Shown here in pieces: positions 25,810 to 35,581 of a stretch of 64,000 nucleotides of DNA (position 1 is its first letter; each line of letters begins with the position of its first letter). Both the position numbers and the translations under genes were made by a program. The notes beneath the pieces were generated by a model. The model saw only the letters and a program-made list of their open reading frames with translations, searched no databases and was not told the origin of the DNA. The DNA comes from Syntrophaceticus sp050949745 (GTDB taxonomy: Bacteria; Bacillota; DSM-12270; Thermacetogeniales; Thermacetogeniaceae): contig JBMNGF010000012.1 in NCBI GenBank assembly GCA_050949745.1, positions 1 to 64,000 of the forward strand, read 5' to 3'.

Positions 25810-26943
25810 TTAAGGTGTGAACAGTCTGGTCAGTGTCCCTGCCAGGTTCACCACAAATTTGGGCTTTTTCGAAGCAGGTTTTAAAAATACACTCCAATAA
25901 AAAGTCCCTACAAAGATAGCACCGCCAATAATGTTTCCAATTGTCACAGGGATTAAGTTTTTGAACACGAAAGAACTCCAGTTTAGATTTGCCAGAGCGG
26001 AAAGCGCTCCTGCTGTGTCAGTTCCTAGAACCGGTGCTACTGCAGATAGGACTGATGCTTGGCCTTTTAAAAGAATGCCGGTCGGGATGAAAAACATGTT
26101 GGCAATGCTGTGCTCAAACCCGCAGGCAACGAAAGCTGTAATAGGGAACACAATACAGAGAATCTTGCTGACACCATCTTTACTTCCACTTGCCAGCCAT
26201 ACTGCAAGACAGACCAGCCAGTTACAGAGAATGCCCCGAACTAATGCTTCAGTCCATGTTAAATTTACTTTACCACTTGCAGTCATTACTGACTTAGCAC
26301 CTATTAGTGTGCCATTCATCTCCCAAATCCCACTGAGGTAAAAGAACCATGCGATCAAGATGGCACCCAAAAAATTTGCGAAGTAAACTATTGTCCAGTT
26401 TCTTGCCACCTGCCGGCCGCTGATCTTTCCTTCCAACCATCCTGTTACCATAAGGGTGTTACCGGTAAACAGTTCTGCCCCACCGATGACAACCAAGATC
26501 AAACCGAGTGAGAAAACAAGGCCACCCACAAGCCTAGATAGGCCGTCTCCTACATATGCTGCCAGATCATTTGTAACCACAGTGGATAGTGCTCCAGCCA
26601 GTGCGATATAGCATCCAGCCAAAATCCCTAATACAAGCAGATTGAAAAAGGGTGATACAGCCTTTTTTTCGGCATTTCCTACAGTAGTTGCAGCAACCGC
26701 CTTAGGTGTGTCACAAATATTAGGAACAACCACCGGTGCTGGCTGAGGCTCTGGTTTTGGAGTTGCTGCATCCCCCACGGTAAACTCCATTTTTTGTTTG
26801 CAGACTTTCCGTTTTTCTGCAGTACAACCCATTTTCTCTAGCTCTTCCAATGATAGTTTGTGTCCAAATGCTGCAATTTCACAATAACTGATTGGCCCAC
26901 TGATTGAATCATACTCTTTCCAATGCTCGCAATTAAAAGACAT
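25810..26943 (-). CDS. Formate/nitrite transporter family protein with Cys-rich N-terminus, copy 2
   Basis: This copy is identical in protein sequence to 16824-17957: Cys at 5, 21, 40, 48 and 77 in the soluble extension, a Pro-rich linker, then the six-segment FocA/NirC channel. It keeps its own ribosome-binding site, candidate promoter (27020-27048) and downstream terminator, so both copies could be expressed and gene dosage doubled if the duplication is real. Confidence 0.85.
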   Translation of the reverse strand: MSFNCEHWKEYDSISGPISYCEIAAFGHKLSLEELEKMGCTAEKRKVCKQKMEFTVGDAATPKPEPQPAPVVVPNICDTPKAVAATTVGNAEKKAVSPFFNLLVLGILAGCYIALAGALSTVVTNDLAAYVGDGLSRLVGGLVFSLGLILVVIGGAELFTGNTLMVTGWLEGKISGRQVARNWTIVYFANFLGAILIAWFFYLSGIWEMNGTLIGAKSVMTASGKVNLTWTEALVRGILCNWLVCLAVWLASGSKDGVSKILCIVFPITAFVACGFEHSIANMFFIPTGILLKGQASVLSAVAPVLGTDTAGALSALANLNWSSFVFKNLIPVTIGNIIGGAIFVGTFYWSVFLKPASKKPKFVVNLAGTLTRLFTP

Positions 26944-27312
26944 TTACAGATGCCCCCTCTTCTGTTGCAAATATTATTTTATTTATTGAGGTAAAGATAG
27001 ACCGATTATATAAACCAATTATATAATATATAGCAAATATCATGCCAACAGCATATCTTTGCCCCTATGCCCCGTCCTATAAACACTATAATAAGACTGA
27101 TAAGTTCGGCGTTAAGAATTGAGCTATACATTAAGCTGTATAAGAGATGCCGGGATAGGGATCATCCATCAGGGCTATGATATGCATGCCTATACTGTAT
27201 TTGAGGAAAACGGACTGGTTAATCGGCTGATTACCGGGAGGGACTAGCCTTTTCGGTTTCAACAGATAACACTAAGAACCCCCGAAAGATCTATCTTTTC
27301 CAGGGATTCTTT

Positions 27313-27388
27313 TGGTGAGCCATGCAGGAATCGAACCTGCGACACCCTGATTAAAAGTCAGGTGCTCTACCAACTGAGCTAATGGCCC
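27313..27388 (-). tRNA. tRNA-Lys (UUU), copy 2
   Basis: This is identical to the tRNA at 18327-18402, with anticodon TTT and encoded CCA. Confidence 0.95.
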
Positions 27389-27534
27389 ATATTTTATATT
27401 ACAATAGAGAAAACAGATGGCTGTTTATTTTACAAGTGATATCTTACAACAGAATTATGAGTCTGTCAACAGGGCGTGCAGGAATGTTAGTGTCAATTAT
27501 GATATTTTATAATCTGGAAAATCATTCGCTTTTT

Positions 27535-28599
27535 ATGGCTGAAGAAGCGGGGTATACTAAGCCAAAAGGGAAAAAGGGTGATAATCCTGTGTTCCAGCCG
27601 GAAAGGGTATTTTTTGAGAAAAGGGCGCTCTCCTATCCACTGGGGGAAGAGTTATACAGCTACTTTCAGGGGCAGGCTATCGAATTGGGATTTACTACAT
27701 CACACAACCGTGTCACCGGAATCCCCGGCCGTTCCAAACGTGATAAGTTTTTCCACTCCAAGCGTACACTTGTGGTGGGGGTGAGAAAGAGCAAAAACTT
27801 CGCTACCTGCAAGCCCTCAGCACACTACCAACTGCCACTGGCAACCGGCTGCCCCGGCTCCTGCGAGTACTGCTATCTGCACACCAACATGGGACGCAAC
27901 CCTTATGTCAGGATTTATGTCAACCAGGAAGAGATATTGGAGATGGCCAAGAACTATATCGATGAACGCCTGCCTGAAACCACCATTTTCGAAGGAGCAG
28001 CTACAGCGGACCCCCTCTCGGTAGAGTCCTACTCAGGCGCACTGGCCAGGGCGATCGCCTTTTTTGCCGGCCAGGAACATGCCCGCTTTCGCTTTGTTAC
28101 CAAGTTTACAGATGTTGACTCCCTGCTGGAGTTGGAGCACCGGGGGAAGACACGCTTCCGGTTTTCTATCAATAGCCCTCAGGTGATCGCAGAATATGAG
28201 CGAGCAACCCCTCGCCTGAATGCACGCCTTTCCGCAGCTGAAAAGGTTTCCGCCGCAGGGTATCCATTGGGCGTGATGATCGCTCCCATCTTTTTAGAGG
28301 GTGATTGGAAAAAGGAATACACAGCTCTTTTGGAGAAACTGCAGCCTTTGGCCAAGAATCCTGACCTTACATTTGAACTGATCACCCACCGTTTCACTGC
28401 CAGAGCAAAAAAGCTGATCCTCGATCTTTTTCCAGAAACAAAACTCCCTCTGGAGGAAGAGCAAAGAACCTTTAAATGGGGACAATTTGGGTATGGAAAG
28501 TATCTTTACCCTAAAGAAATGAAGGCAGATGTAAAGGCCTTTTTCGAAGAAGAAATTGCCAAGCGTTTCCCCCTGGCGAAGATCGATTATTTCGTCTGA
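27535..28599 (+). CDS. splB: Spore photoproduct lyase, copy 2
   Basis: The protein is identical to the copy at 18549-19613: cluster Cys106/110/113, Ala156 at the position of the Bacillus catalytic Cys141, and Cys92 near the cluster. The same start reasoning applies. Because copies are identical, the missing Cys is not a local sequencing error in one copy, unless the duplication itself is an assembly artefact. Confidence 0.9.
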   Translation: MAEEAGYTKPKGKKGDNPVFQPERVFFEKRALSYPLGEELYSYFQGQAIELGFTTSHNRVTGIPGRSKRDKFFHSKRTLVVGVRKSKNFATCKPSAHYQLPLATGCPGSCEYCYLHTNMGRNPYVRIYVNQEEILEMAKNYIDERLPETTIFEGAATADPLSVESYSGALARAIAFFAGQEHARFRFVTKFTDVDSLLELEHRGKTRFRFSINSPQVIAEYERATPRLNARLSAAEKVSAAGYPLGVMIAPIFLEGDWKKEYTALLEKLQPLAKNPDLTFELITHRFTARAKKLILDLFPETKLPLEEEQRTFKWGQFGYGKYLYPKEMKADVKAFFEEEIAKRFPLAKIDYFV

Positions 28600-28605
28600 C
28601 AATGC

Positions 28606-28832
28606 AGACGACTTACAACTAATTACTAATTACTAATTACCAACGACTCACCAATATCTAGTATCACCTAAACAGTGTCTTCTATCTTTCCCAACTAGCA
28701 GGTACAGGTTTTTAGGACATGGCAACACTTATTACCTAGGGCTAACGACCAATTAACAACTGCTATCTCTACCCCAACGACCGCCTTTTATCTTTTTCAA
28801 CAACTAACCAGCAACCACTAACTACCATCCAC
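28606..28832. repeat. Heptad-repeat intergenic region, copy 2
   Basis: This is the counterpart of 19620-19846, with three ACTAATT units and ACNACYA heptads between convergent splB and ykuK-like genes. Confidence 0.6.
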
Positions 28833-29306
28833 TCACTTGGTGTATTTATCAGCAACAGTTGATGCGCCACAGGAATAGGGCTTTATTTTGGCATCAAAGC
28901 CGCTGCCTGTGATCATGCCTACGATATCCCTGATCATTTCCTTGGTCTGCCCATTCTGGCCGATGTCCAAATGGATTTCCAGATCCAATTCGGTGTGCCC
29001 TTTTTCCGCCAGGCACTGGGTCAGTTTACTGGCAGTCTCTAGACTGGTAGCAGCCTCCATGAAGATCCGCTGCCTCATACTATTAATATTATCGTAGGTC
29101 CTACGCCTATAATAGTATCGTGCCCCCTTCCCTACCCTGTGCACAACAACAGCAGTTACAAAACATGTCTCCTCTCGCACCTGTGAATCTGTTCCAATAA
29201 TGATTTTATAGGTTAATTCTGGGGCATCTGCTATATAAACCAGTAGGTCATCGACAAGCTCATCCCAGCTCATCGAACCTTTGGTAGGACTAATGAAGTT
29301 CATCAT
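28833..29306 (-). CDS. YkuK-like (DUF458) RNase H-fold protein, copy 2
   Basis: The protein is identical to 19847-20320, with the same overlapping start (AATGATGA) on the rsmA stop. Acidic motifs GTDSQ and HLDIGQNG are retained. Confidence 0.82.
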   Translation of the reverse strand: MMNFISPTKGSMSWDELVDDLLVYIADAPELTYKIIIGTDSQVREETCFVTAVVVHRVGKGARYYYRRRTYDNINSMRQRIFMEAATSLETASKLTQCLAEKGHTELDLEIHLDIGQNGQTKEMIRDIVGMITGSGFDAKIKPYSCGASTVADKYTK

Positions 29307-30178
29307 TCTTCCTTCCCTTCCTTTATATGAACAAGTGCATCTGCTAAACGGGAAAATTCCACAAGATCAAGGGTTTCCCCCCGGCGTTCCGGAACGATCC
29401 CGGACAAGGCAAAGATATCTTCCTCTTTGGGGTGCCAGAGTTCCCCCTCCCGGAGGGCATTGCGGAGTGTTTTGCGCCGGTAACGAAAGGCGGCACGCAC
29501 CACCTTAAAAAAAACTCCTTCATCTTTGACACTTACTGCTGGCTGCTGCCGCCTGGTTAACTTGATAACAGCTGATGCCACCTCAGGAGGTGGATAAAAG
29601 GAATGGGGGGATACTTGAAAGAGTAGTTCAGGTTCAGCCAGATACTGAACAGCAACAGAAAGGGAGCCATAATCCTTTCCCCCGGGGGCAGCAGCAATGC
29701 GCTTTGCAACCTCCTTCTGTACCATAAAAACAAAGAGTTCCTTCCGGAACTCCCCATACAGCAAACCCATGAGCAAAGGACTGGTTATATAATAGGGAAG
29801 GTTCCCCACCACCTTGCAGGCCCCAGTAAAGCCAGGAACACACTCCTTCAACAATTCATCAAAATTAACTTTAAGGGCATCCCCCTCTACCAGGCGAATA
29901 TTGTCATAGTCCTGGAGAACTTCCTGCAGCAGGGGGAAAAGGGCGCGGTCGATCTCCACAGCGATAACCATCCCTGCCTGGCGGGCCAGAGCTTCAGTCA
30001 AAATCCCCAAACCGGGGCCGATTTCCAGCACAACATCATCTTTGGTAAGCTCAGCTGATTCCGCAATACGCTCGACAACATGAGACTGCCAGAGAAAATG
30101 CTGTCCTAGCCTTTTTTTTGGACCTAGATTATAGCGTTTCAATAATGCCTTGATAGCTGTTGGAGATGCATTTGCCAA
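29303..30178 (-). CDS. rsmA: 16S rRNA dimethyladenosine transferase (KsgA), copy 2
   Basis: The protein is identical to the copy at 20317-21192. The TTG at 30178 behind GGAGG is preferred to the ATG at 30199. SAM-binding EIGPGLG and catalytic NLPYYIT motifs are intact. Its upstream TATAAT box is also duplicated, so it should be independently transcribed. Confidence 0.92.
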   Translation of the reverse strand: MANASPTAIKALLKRYNLGPKKRLGQHFLWQSHVVERIAESAELTKDDVVLEIGPGLGILTEALARQAGMVIAVEIDRALFPLLQEVLQDYDNIRLVEGDALKVNFDELLKECVPGFTGACKVVGNLPYYITSPLLMGLLYGEFRKELFVFMVQKEVAKRIAAAPGGKDYGSLSVAVQYLAEPELLFQVSPHSFYPPPEVASAVIKLTRRQQPAVSVKDEGVFFKVVRAAFRYRRKTLRNALREGELWHPKEEDIFALSGIVPERRGETLDLVEFSRLADALVHIKEGKEE

Positions 30179-30388
30179 TATTGCCCTGCCTCCATTCATT
30201 ATCTTATTATACTATAATTGCAGCAGCACTCCAAATTACCATGGATAAGCGATTCCAGCGTTTTGAGGAATGCCAATGGCTATTCTTCCCCTTTAGTCCT
30301 TACAACTGATCATAGCTGTTACAGGACTGATGCATTGATCAGCAACAGAGCACTAAATAATAATTGTGCCAAAATATTGTGGCGCAAT

Positions 30389-30555
30389 TTAACTGCCCGG
30401 TTTTAGCAGGGCAGTTAAAAAACGATTTTTTAAAATGTCAGCTCCAGGCTGTTTATTATCCAAAAAAGGGGATAGCCGAAAAAAGCATGCACTTTCTGCC
30501 GTTGCCGAATCACCGATGGTAACTATCAGCATCCATGCAGAAAGAAGGCATGCTT
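30389..30555 (-). terminator. Hairpin cluster downstream of the yabE-like gene, copy 2
   Basis: This is the counterpart of 21403-21569: AAGCATGC/GCATGCTT extended stem followed by a U-tract on the minus strand, plus a TTAACTGCCC/GGGCAGTTAA stem. Confidence 0.55.
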
Positions 30556-30687
30556 ATTGTTCAGTTGATGCTTGATTACAGACAAGGGTGTTTCACAAAC
30601 CGTAGAAACAAAACAAAGGAGCTGGTTGTCCAAATTGTAGGGATTTTCTCAAACAGCCTGAAGGCTGGATCCCCAGCATTTCACTGA

Positions 30688-31677
30688 TCATTCCAGAATG
30701 TAGACATTAACGGTGCGAACACCCCATCTACGACATTCCGCATCTGAAGGGAAATAGACGTCGACGGCATTCCCTTTGATCTCTCCGCCCACATCATTTG
30801 CTGTTCCATGACCATAACCATCCACATATAAACGAGTTCCCAAAGGGATCACTCTGGGATCAACAGCAATCGACCCTCGCCCCGCTTTAGCCCCAGTTGC
30901 TGTGTATTTCCCGGCACTGGGACCATAGGCGGTAGCCCTGGCCTGGAACACTCGCCGATAACGGAGGGTATTTCCCCCCCGGGAAACCACATTTGCTGTC
31001 CCATAAGCGATAACCTTGTTTACAGAGGGACGCAGCACCCGCTCCTCCACTGTTTCCCTGGAAACCTCCTTGCCATCCTCATAAACAACCTTGATTACAC
31101 GCTCCCCTTCACCTGAAGACCCCTTTTGCAGCACACGCTCCTGTCCTCTAAGGAGAGATGAATCAGCTTTTTTCTCACTTGACGCAGGAATCGAATACTG
31201 TTCCTTAATAATCTTCTGCTCAACCCGGGTTACCTTGATCTTACAGCCCGGCTTCACAATAGAATCAAGGGAAGGGCTCACCTTGTCATCATCATCTATA
31301 CTTAGTGAAACTAGAGTAAGCACATCTTTGACCGGGACACGAGTCGTATAGATGGTTTGAACACTGCCGTCAACAGCTAGCTGCACAGGAAAGGCTCGCT
31401 CTATAACCACCTTCATCCCATCAACTACCCTCTCTGTCAGAGCAGGGGTAACTTTGTCCCCGCCCTTCAGCTCTACACCAGCCTCTTTTAATGCCTCATC
31501 CACAGTGATCTTCAATGTTTTGTGAGCAATTTCCTTGCCATCAGCCTCAATAATTATCTCCTGGCGCGCAAGCAACACACTGCACCAGGAGAAAACTCCG
31601 ACAAAAGTAATTATCAACACAACCAAACCGATATGAAAAGGACGTGAATTGGTCCATCCCTTTATTTTTTCCTTCAT
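30688..31677 (-). CDS. yabE: YabE-like DUF348-G5-3D cell-wall protein, copy 2
   Basis: The protein is identical to 21702-22691: a membrane anchor, two DUF348 repeats, G5 and a C-terminal 3D domain with its Asp residues. The ATG at 31677 is preceded by AGAGGTG. Confidence 0.9.
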   Translation of the reverse strand: MKEKIKGWTNSRPFHIGLVVLIITFVGVFSWCSVLLARQEIIIEADGKEIAHKTLKITVDEALKEAGVELKGGDKVTPALTERVVDGMKVVIERAFPVQLAVDGSVQTIYTTRVPVKDVLTLVSLSIDDDDKVSPSLDSIVKPGCKIKVTRVEQKIIKEQYSIPASSEKKADSSLLRGQERVLQKGSSGEGERVIKVVYEDGKEVSRETVEERVLRPSVNKVIAYGTANVVSRGGNTLRYRRVFQARATAYGPSAGKYTATGAKAGRGSIAVDPRVIPLGTRLYVDGYGHGTANDVGGEIKGNAVDVYFPSDAECRRWGVRTVNVYILE

Positions 31678-31813
31678 CAGTAACACCTCTCCCCCGAGCT
31701 TTTATCCATTATATGCCTAACAATTTTTTTTATGTAATGAGTTGGCGGAAAAAAGCTGTAGCTATTATATTATACATCGGATGAAATAATCCTTCTTTTT
31801 TTATGCCATATTT

Positions 31814-31850
31814 TAGTAAAATAAGACCCGGTGAGACCTGAGTCTCCGGG
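31814..31850 (-). terminator. Intrinsic terminator of tatD, copy 2
   Basis: This is the counterpart of 22828-22864: CCCGGAGAC/GTCTCACCGGG followed by a T-rich tract on the minus strand. Confidence 0.7.
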
Positions 31851-31852
31851 CA

Positions 31853-32632
31853 TCAGCCACCCCAGAAGGCCTTAATGGCGTTAGCGGTAGTGGCTTTGGC
31901 TATCTCCTCTTGGGATATTTCTTTGATTTGGGCTATTTCGTCCAAGACTGCGGTCATAAAGGCAGGCTCATTGCGTTTTCCCCGCCAGGGTTGGGGAGCC
32001 AGGTAGGGGCAGTCTGTTTCCAGGAGTAGGTGATTCAGGGGGGCCTTTTTCACCACATCCCGCAATTTATTGTTTTTAGGAAAGGTAAGTGTGCCGCCGA
32101 TGCCCAGGTAGTATCCCCTGTTCAGACACTCCTCTGCAATGGCCATATCACCGGAAAAGCAGTGGACAGCCACAGCTTTAAGACCGGTAAAATCCTTTAA
32201 AATGGAGAGCACATCCTCATGTGCCTCACGGTCGTGGATAATCACCGGCAGGCCTAATTCCCCGGCAATCTCCAGCTGTTTCCTGAAAACATCCTGCTGA
32301 CAGTCCCGGGGAGAAAAATCATAATGGTAGTCAAGCCCGATTTCTCCCCAGGCTAAAACCTTACTGTTTTCAGCAAGGATACGCAGCCCCTCCAGGGTAC
32401 GTGGCACCACTTCCTTTGCCTCATGGGGATGTATCCCCACAGCAGCATAGATCTCAGGATACTGCTCAGCCAGAGCACAGGCATATCGGGATGCAGTAAA
32501 ATCATTCCCCACAGTAATAATCCTGGTTACCCCTGCATCAGAAGCTCTCTTGAGGACATTTTCTCTGTCCTTGGCAAATTTTTTGTCATCCAAATGGGCA
32601 TGGGTATCGATTATATCAGCCCTGTTCATCAT
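31853..32632 (-). CDS. tatD: TatD-family metal-dependent DNase, copy 2
   Basis: The protein is identical to 22867-23646, with all metal-binding motifs (DTHAHLDD, GEIGLDYH, VHCFSG, ETDCPYL). In this copy it lies downstream of the complete metG, the ancestral arrangement. Confidence 0.92.
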   Translation of the reverse strand: MMNRADIIDTHAHLDDKKFAKDRENVLKRASDAGVTRIITVGNDFTASRYACALAEQYPEIYAAVGIHPHEAKEVVPRTLEGLRILAENSKVLAWGEIGLDYHYDFSPRDCQQDVFRKQLEIAGELGLPVIIHDREAHEDVLSILKDFTGLKAVAVHCFSGDMAIAEECLNRGYYLGIGGTLTFPKNNKLRDVVKKAPLNHLLLETDCPYLAPQPWRGKRNEPAFMTAVLDEIAQIKEISQEEIAKATTANAIKAFWGG

Positions 32633-32914
32633 CACACCCCCGATATAAATTAGACGGCCCCTCATTTCAGACATTACTAGCTTTCAATGAGGGGCATAAT
32701 ATTTTCAAAATGACAACTCGATTATAATCAGATCTTCCTGTTCCGTTATTATTAAGCATTAACTATGAGCAGTGATGCTCTTGTCCACTCCTTGGACCCG
32801 ACAGCAACCCCTCAAAGGAAGCTAATTGTACGCCGCCGCTGCTTATCTTTCCATCGGACCCCACAGGACTCCCTGCCGGCTTAGGATAATGCTCATCCGA
32901 TGGAAAAAACATCA

Positions 32915-34891
32915 CTATTTGACACAGGCACCTGGCGGAAGTTCCTTTTCTACAGTCAAAACTCCCAGGCTGTCCCCTTCACTTGCTGCCAGAATCATTC
33001 CGGAGGAGGTGACACCCCGCAGCTTAACCGGCGCTAGATTGGCCACAACAATCACCCGCTTGCCCACCAGAGATTCTGGGGAGTAGTATTGGGCAACACC
33101 TGCCACAACTGTTCTGGTCTCTGAACCCAAATCCAGCTGAAGCTTCAAGAGGCGGTCAGCTCCCTTGACCTTTTCCGCTTCCTTCACTAAAGCGACTCTC
33201 AGGTCGACCTTAGCAAAATCATCTATACTGATCTGAGGCTTGATGGGTTTACACGGCTTTTCCAGACTATCCGGTTTTTCCAACTGCTCAGTCTGCTGCA
33301 ATTTTTTCGCCCCTTCTGATTGTTTTTTAGACCTTTTTTCCTCTGCATTTTCCTCATCTTTTACCTGAATGCGGGGGAAGACGCCTGGTCCTGTCTCCAC
33401 CTGCAGGTCGGGAGGTAGCAGACCCCACTGAGCGGTGCTTTCCCAGCTCTGCAGGTCCAGCCGACCGGCAATTCCGAACTGCTCAAAGACACGCTTAGGA
33501 AAGACAGGCATAAATGGTGAACACCAAATCGCCAGAACACGCACAGCCTCACTCAAATTATAGAGAACCGTCTGCAGGCGTTCTTTGTTGCCTTCACGCA
33601 CCAAATTCCAGGGAGCTGTTTCATCAACATAGCGGTTGGCTCTGCGCACCAACTTCCAGATAGCAGCCAGAGCATTGCCGAAGTCAAAACTCTCCAAGTG
33701 CTGCTCTAGTTCTTCTTTTGCCTGACTGGCACAGTTGATCAGATCACTGTCCGGCCCCTGAGGCACACCCCCTTTGTCCACTACACCGCTCTGATACTTT
33801 TTCAGCATGCCCAGTGTGCGGCTGATCAGATTCCCCAGATCATTTGCCAAATCAGTGTTGATCGTATCGATCAGGCTGTCCTCACTATAGTGGCTGTCAC
33901 CACCATAGGGAAGCTCCCTCAGCAGATAGTAGCGCACAGCATCAACACCATAGCGGTCGATGAGAATAAAGGGATCGACCACATTCCCCTTTGACTTGGA
34001 GATCTTTCCTCCTTCCATCAGGATCCAACCATGGCCAAATATGGTCTGTGGCAGAGGAATGCCTGCAGCCATCAGAACGATAGGCCAGATCACCGAATGA
34101 AAGCGGACGATATCCTTAGCCATCAAATGGTAGGTATGTGGCCAATAATGTTCAAAACGAGGGTCTCCATCCTGCCAGCCTAAAGCTGTCAAATAATTGA
34201 TCAAAGCATCAAACCAAACATAGACCACATGCCCCGGTGCAAAAGGTACAGGGATTCCCCATTGGAAGCTGGTCCTGGAAACACAGAGATCATCAAGCCC
34301 GCTCTTGATAAAGTTGACCATTTCATGGCGGCGAGAGGCAGGCTGAATAAAGTCAGGATGCTCTTCAATATACTGGAGGAGCTGGTCCTGGTATTTGGAA
34401 AGCTTAAAAAAGTAGCTTTCCTCTTTGACAGGCTCTACCGGACGTCCGCAGTCAGGACAGTTGCCATCCTCAAGCTGCCGCTCCAACCAGAATGCTTCAC
34501 AGGGGGTACAGTAAAGCCCTTCATAATAAGACTTATAGATATCCCCTTGATCATAAAGCTTTTGAAAGAGCTTCTGAACAGCCCTTTCGTGACGGGGTTC
34601 AGTGGTGCGAACAAAGTCGTCATTTGTTATCAGCAGCTTCTGCCATAAATCCCGAAAGGACTCCACAATATGGTCCACATAACTCTGGGGATCAGTCCCG
34701 TTTTCTTTTGCTTTTCTCTCAATCTTCTGCCCATGCTCATCTGAACCGGTCACAAAAAACACATCATAACCGCCCATTCGCTTATAGCGGGCTATACAAT
34801 CGGCAGCCACAGTTGTGTAGGCATGGCCGATATGAAGTTTGTCACTTGGATAATAGATAGGTGTTGTCACATAATAAGTTTTGTCACTCAT
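32915..34891 (-). CDS. metG: Methionyl-tRNA synthetase (intact copy)
   Basis: MetG charges tRNA-Met. The HIGH motif is at residues 20-23 (KLHIGHA), a four-Cys zinc knuckle lies in CTPCEAFW and CPDCGRP, and the KMSKS loop reads KISKSKGN. A charged linker of about 50 residues rich in Lys, Glu and Gln leads to the C-terminal EMAPII-like tRNA-binding domain (about 555-658, DFAKVDLRV through AASEGD). Full length, 658 residues, is typical. This is the only complete metG in the window; the right breakpoint of the duplication falls inside it after codon 100. It is divergent from abrB as in Bacillus. No T-box leader is seen. Confidence 0.96.
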   Translation of the reverse strand: MSDKTYYVTTPIYYPSDKLHIGHAYTTVAADCIARYKRMGGYDVFFVTGSDEHGQKIERKAKENGTDPQSYVDHIVESFRDLWQKLLITNDDFVRTTEPRHERAVQKLFQKLYDQGDIYKSYYEGLYCTPCEAFWLERQLEDGNCPDCGRPVEPVKEESYFFKLSKYQDQLLQYIEEHPDFIQPASRRHEMVNFIKSGLDDLCVSRTSFQWGIPVPFAPGHVVYVWFDALINYLTALGWQDGDPRFEHYWPHTYHLMAKDIVRFHSVIWPIVLMAAGIPLPQTIFGHGWILMEGGKISKSKGNVVDPFILIDRYGVDAVRYYLLRELPYGGDSHYSEDSLIDTINTDLANDLGNLISRTLGMLKKYQSGVVDKGGVPQGPDSDLINCASQAKEELEQHLESFDFGNALAAIWKLVRRANRYVDETAPWNLVREGNKERLQTVLYNLSEAVRVLAIWCSPFMPVFPKRVFEQFGIAGRLDLQSWESTAQWGLLPPDLQVETGPGVFPRIQVKDEENAEEKRSKKQSEGAKKLQQTEQLEKPDSLEKPCKPIKPQISIDDFAKVDLRVALVKEAEKVKGADRLLKLQLDLGSETRTVVAGVAQYYSPESLVGKRVIVVANLAPVKLRGVTSSGMILAASEGDSLGVLTVEKELPPGACVK

Positions 34892-34923
34892 AAGCGCGCC
34901 TGGCGTATGGGATGTGTGAAGTG

Positions 34924-34953
34924 GAAATCCAACGACTTACCACAAACTACTAA
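34924..34953. repeat. Heptad repeats in the metG leader
   Basis: ACGACTT, ACCACAA, ACTACTA and ACCACCA follow one another with period seven, within the 5' untranslated region of metG. They belong to the same family as 19807, 49041, 49130 and 60402. Confidence 0.6.
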
Positions 34954-35008
34954 CCACCAATCCGCCAGACTTGACTCCTTTCGTCATTTTATAAGTCTTT
35001 AACAATTT

Positions 35009-35037
35009 ATTATACCAAAAAAGAACTGATACAGCCA
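35009..35037 (-). promoter_or_regulatory. Probable metG promoter
   Basis: On the minus strand a consensus TATAAT (35009-35014) follows a weak -35 TGGCTG at 17 bp spacing. Initiation near 35002 gives a leader of about 110 nt containing the heptad repeats. Confidence 0.5.
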
Positions 35038-35083
35038 TTTTTGATATATCTTAAAAAAATTATATTTTTTTGAAAAAAAAAGG

Positions 35084-35112
35084 TTGACTGTTAATGGTAA
35101 AGATGGTATGCT
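35084..35112 (+). promoter_or_regulatory. Sigma-A promoter of abrB
   Basis: TTGACT (35084-35089) and TATGCT (35107-35112) are 17 bp apart. They lie 52 bp upstream of the abrB start codon. Confidence 0.75.
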
Positions 35113-35163
35113 TTCCTTAGCGAATCTTGTCGAATTAGACAATAGGGAGAGGGAGGAGAAATA

Positions 35164-35412
35164 ATGAAATCAACCGGTGTCGTAAGAAAGGTGGACGAGC
35201 TCGGCAGGGTGGTAATCCCTATCGAACTGCGCCGCACCTTGGGCATCGCAGAAAAAGACGCGCTGGAGATCTACGTTGACAAGGAAAAAATTATCCTGAA
35301 AAAGTACGAGCCAGCCTGCATTTTCTGCGGTAACGCCGACAATATCACACATTTTCGTGGCAAAAACATCTGCCAGGAATGCGCCAGAGCTATGTCCATT
35401 GAGGCAGGCTAA
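35164..35412 (+). CDS. abrB: AbrB/SpoVT-family transition-state regulator with C-terminal zinc-ribbon-like tail
   Basis: This DNA-binding swapped-hairpin regulator controls post-exponential and sporulation genes in relatives. The N-terminal 47 residues (MKSTGVVRKVDELGRVVIPI and onward) are the AbrB fold. The C-terminal part has CIFC (52/55) and CQEC (70/73), a possible zinc knuckle commonly seen in clostridial AbrB and absent from Bacillus AbrB. Start is fixed by GGGAGGAG just upstream. It is monocistronic between a strong promoter and an intrinsic terminator, and divergent from metG, matching the Bacillus yabC-abrB-metS context. Confidence 0.92.
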   Translation: MKSTGVVRKVDELGRVVIPIELRRTLGIAEKDALEIYVDKEKIILKKYEPACIFCGNADNITHFRGKNICQECARAMSIEAG

Positions 35413-35444
35413 AATCTTCATCTATATTATTTATTTTACCGCTT

Positions 35445-35475
35445 ACCCCCTTTTATTAAAGGGGGTTTTTGTTTT
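35445..35475 (+). terminator. Intrinsic terminator of abrB
   Basis: ACCCCCTTT (35445-35453) pairs with AAAGGGGGT around TATT, followed by a T-rich tail (TTTTTGTTTTAT). Confidence 0.9.
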
Positions 35476-35581
35476 ATATAGCATATCTTGCAAGTCTATT
35501 CCGGGCCTTGGACATGAAAAAGGGGGCCATCGCCATTTTCATTGTTGTCCCGCTTCCAGCAAAGTCCCAGGCCTTAATTTT

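Larger units (their letters stand above)
16618..34589. repeat. Head-to-tail tandem duplication of an 8,986-bp unit
   Basis: Copy 1 is 16618-25603 and copy 2 is 25604-34589, with a constant offset of 8,986. Left flank, junction and right flank read GGCTG-TATTAT, TTCGTG-TATTAT and TTCGTG-ACGGGG, so the breakpoints share only a TG. The two copies appear identical by eye except at 25153/34139 (G/T) and 25218/34204 (G/A), both silent changes in metG. The left end falls in intergenic DNA, the right end inside metG. It may be real or an uncollapsed contig overlap. Confidence 0.95.

Noticed and set aside
34892..35008. T-box leader for metG
   Set aside because: No AGGGTGGNACCGCG-like antiterminator and no terminator hairpin in the leader.
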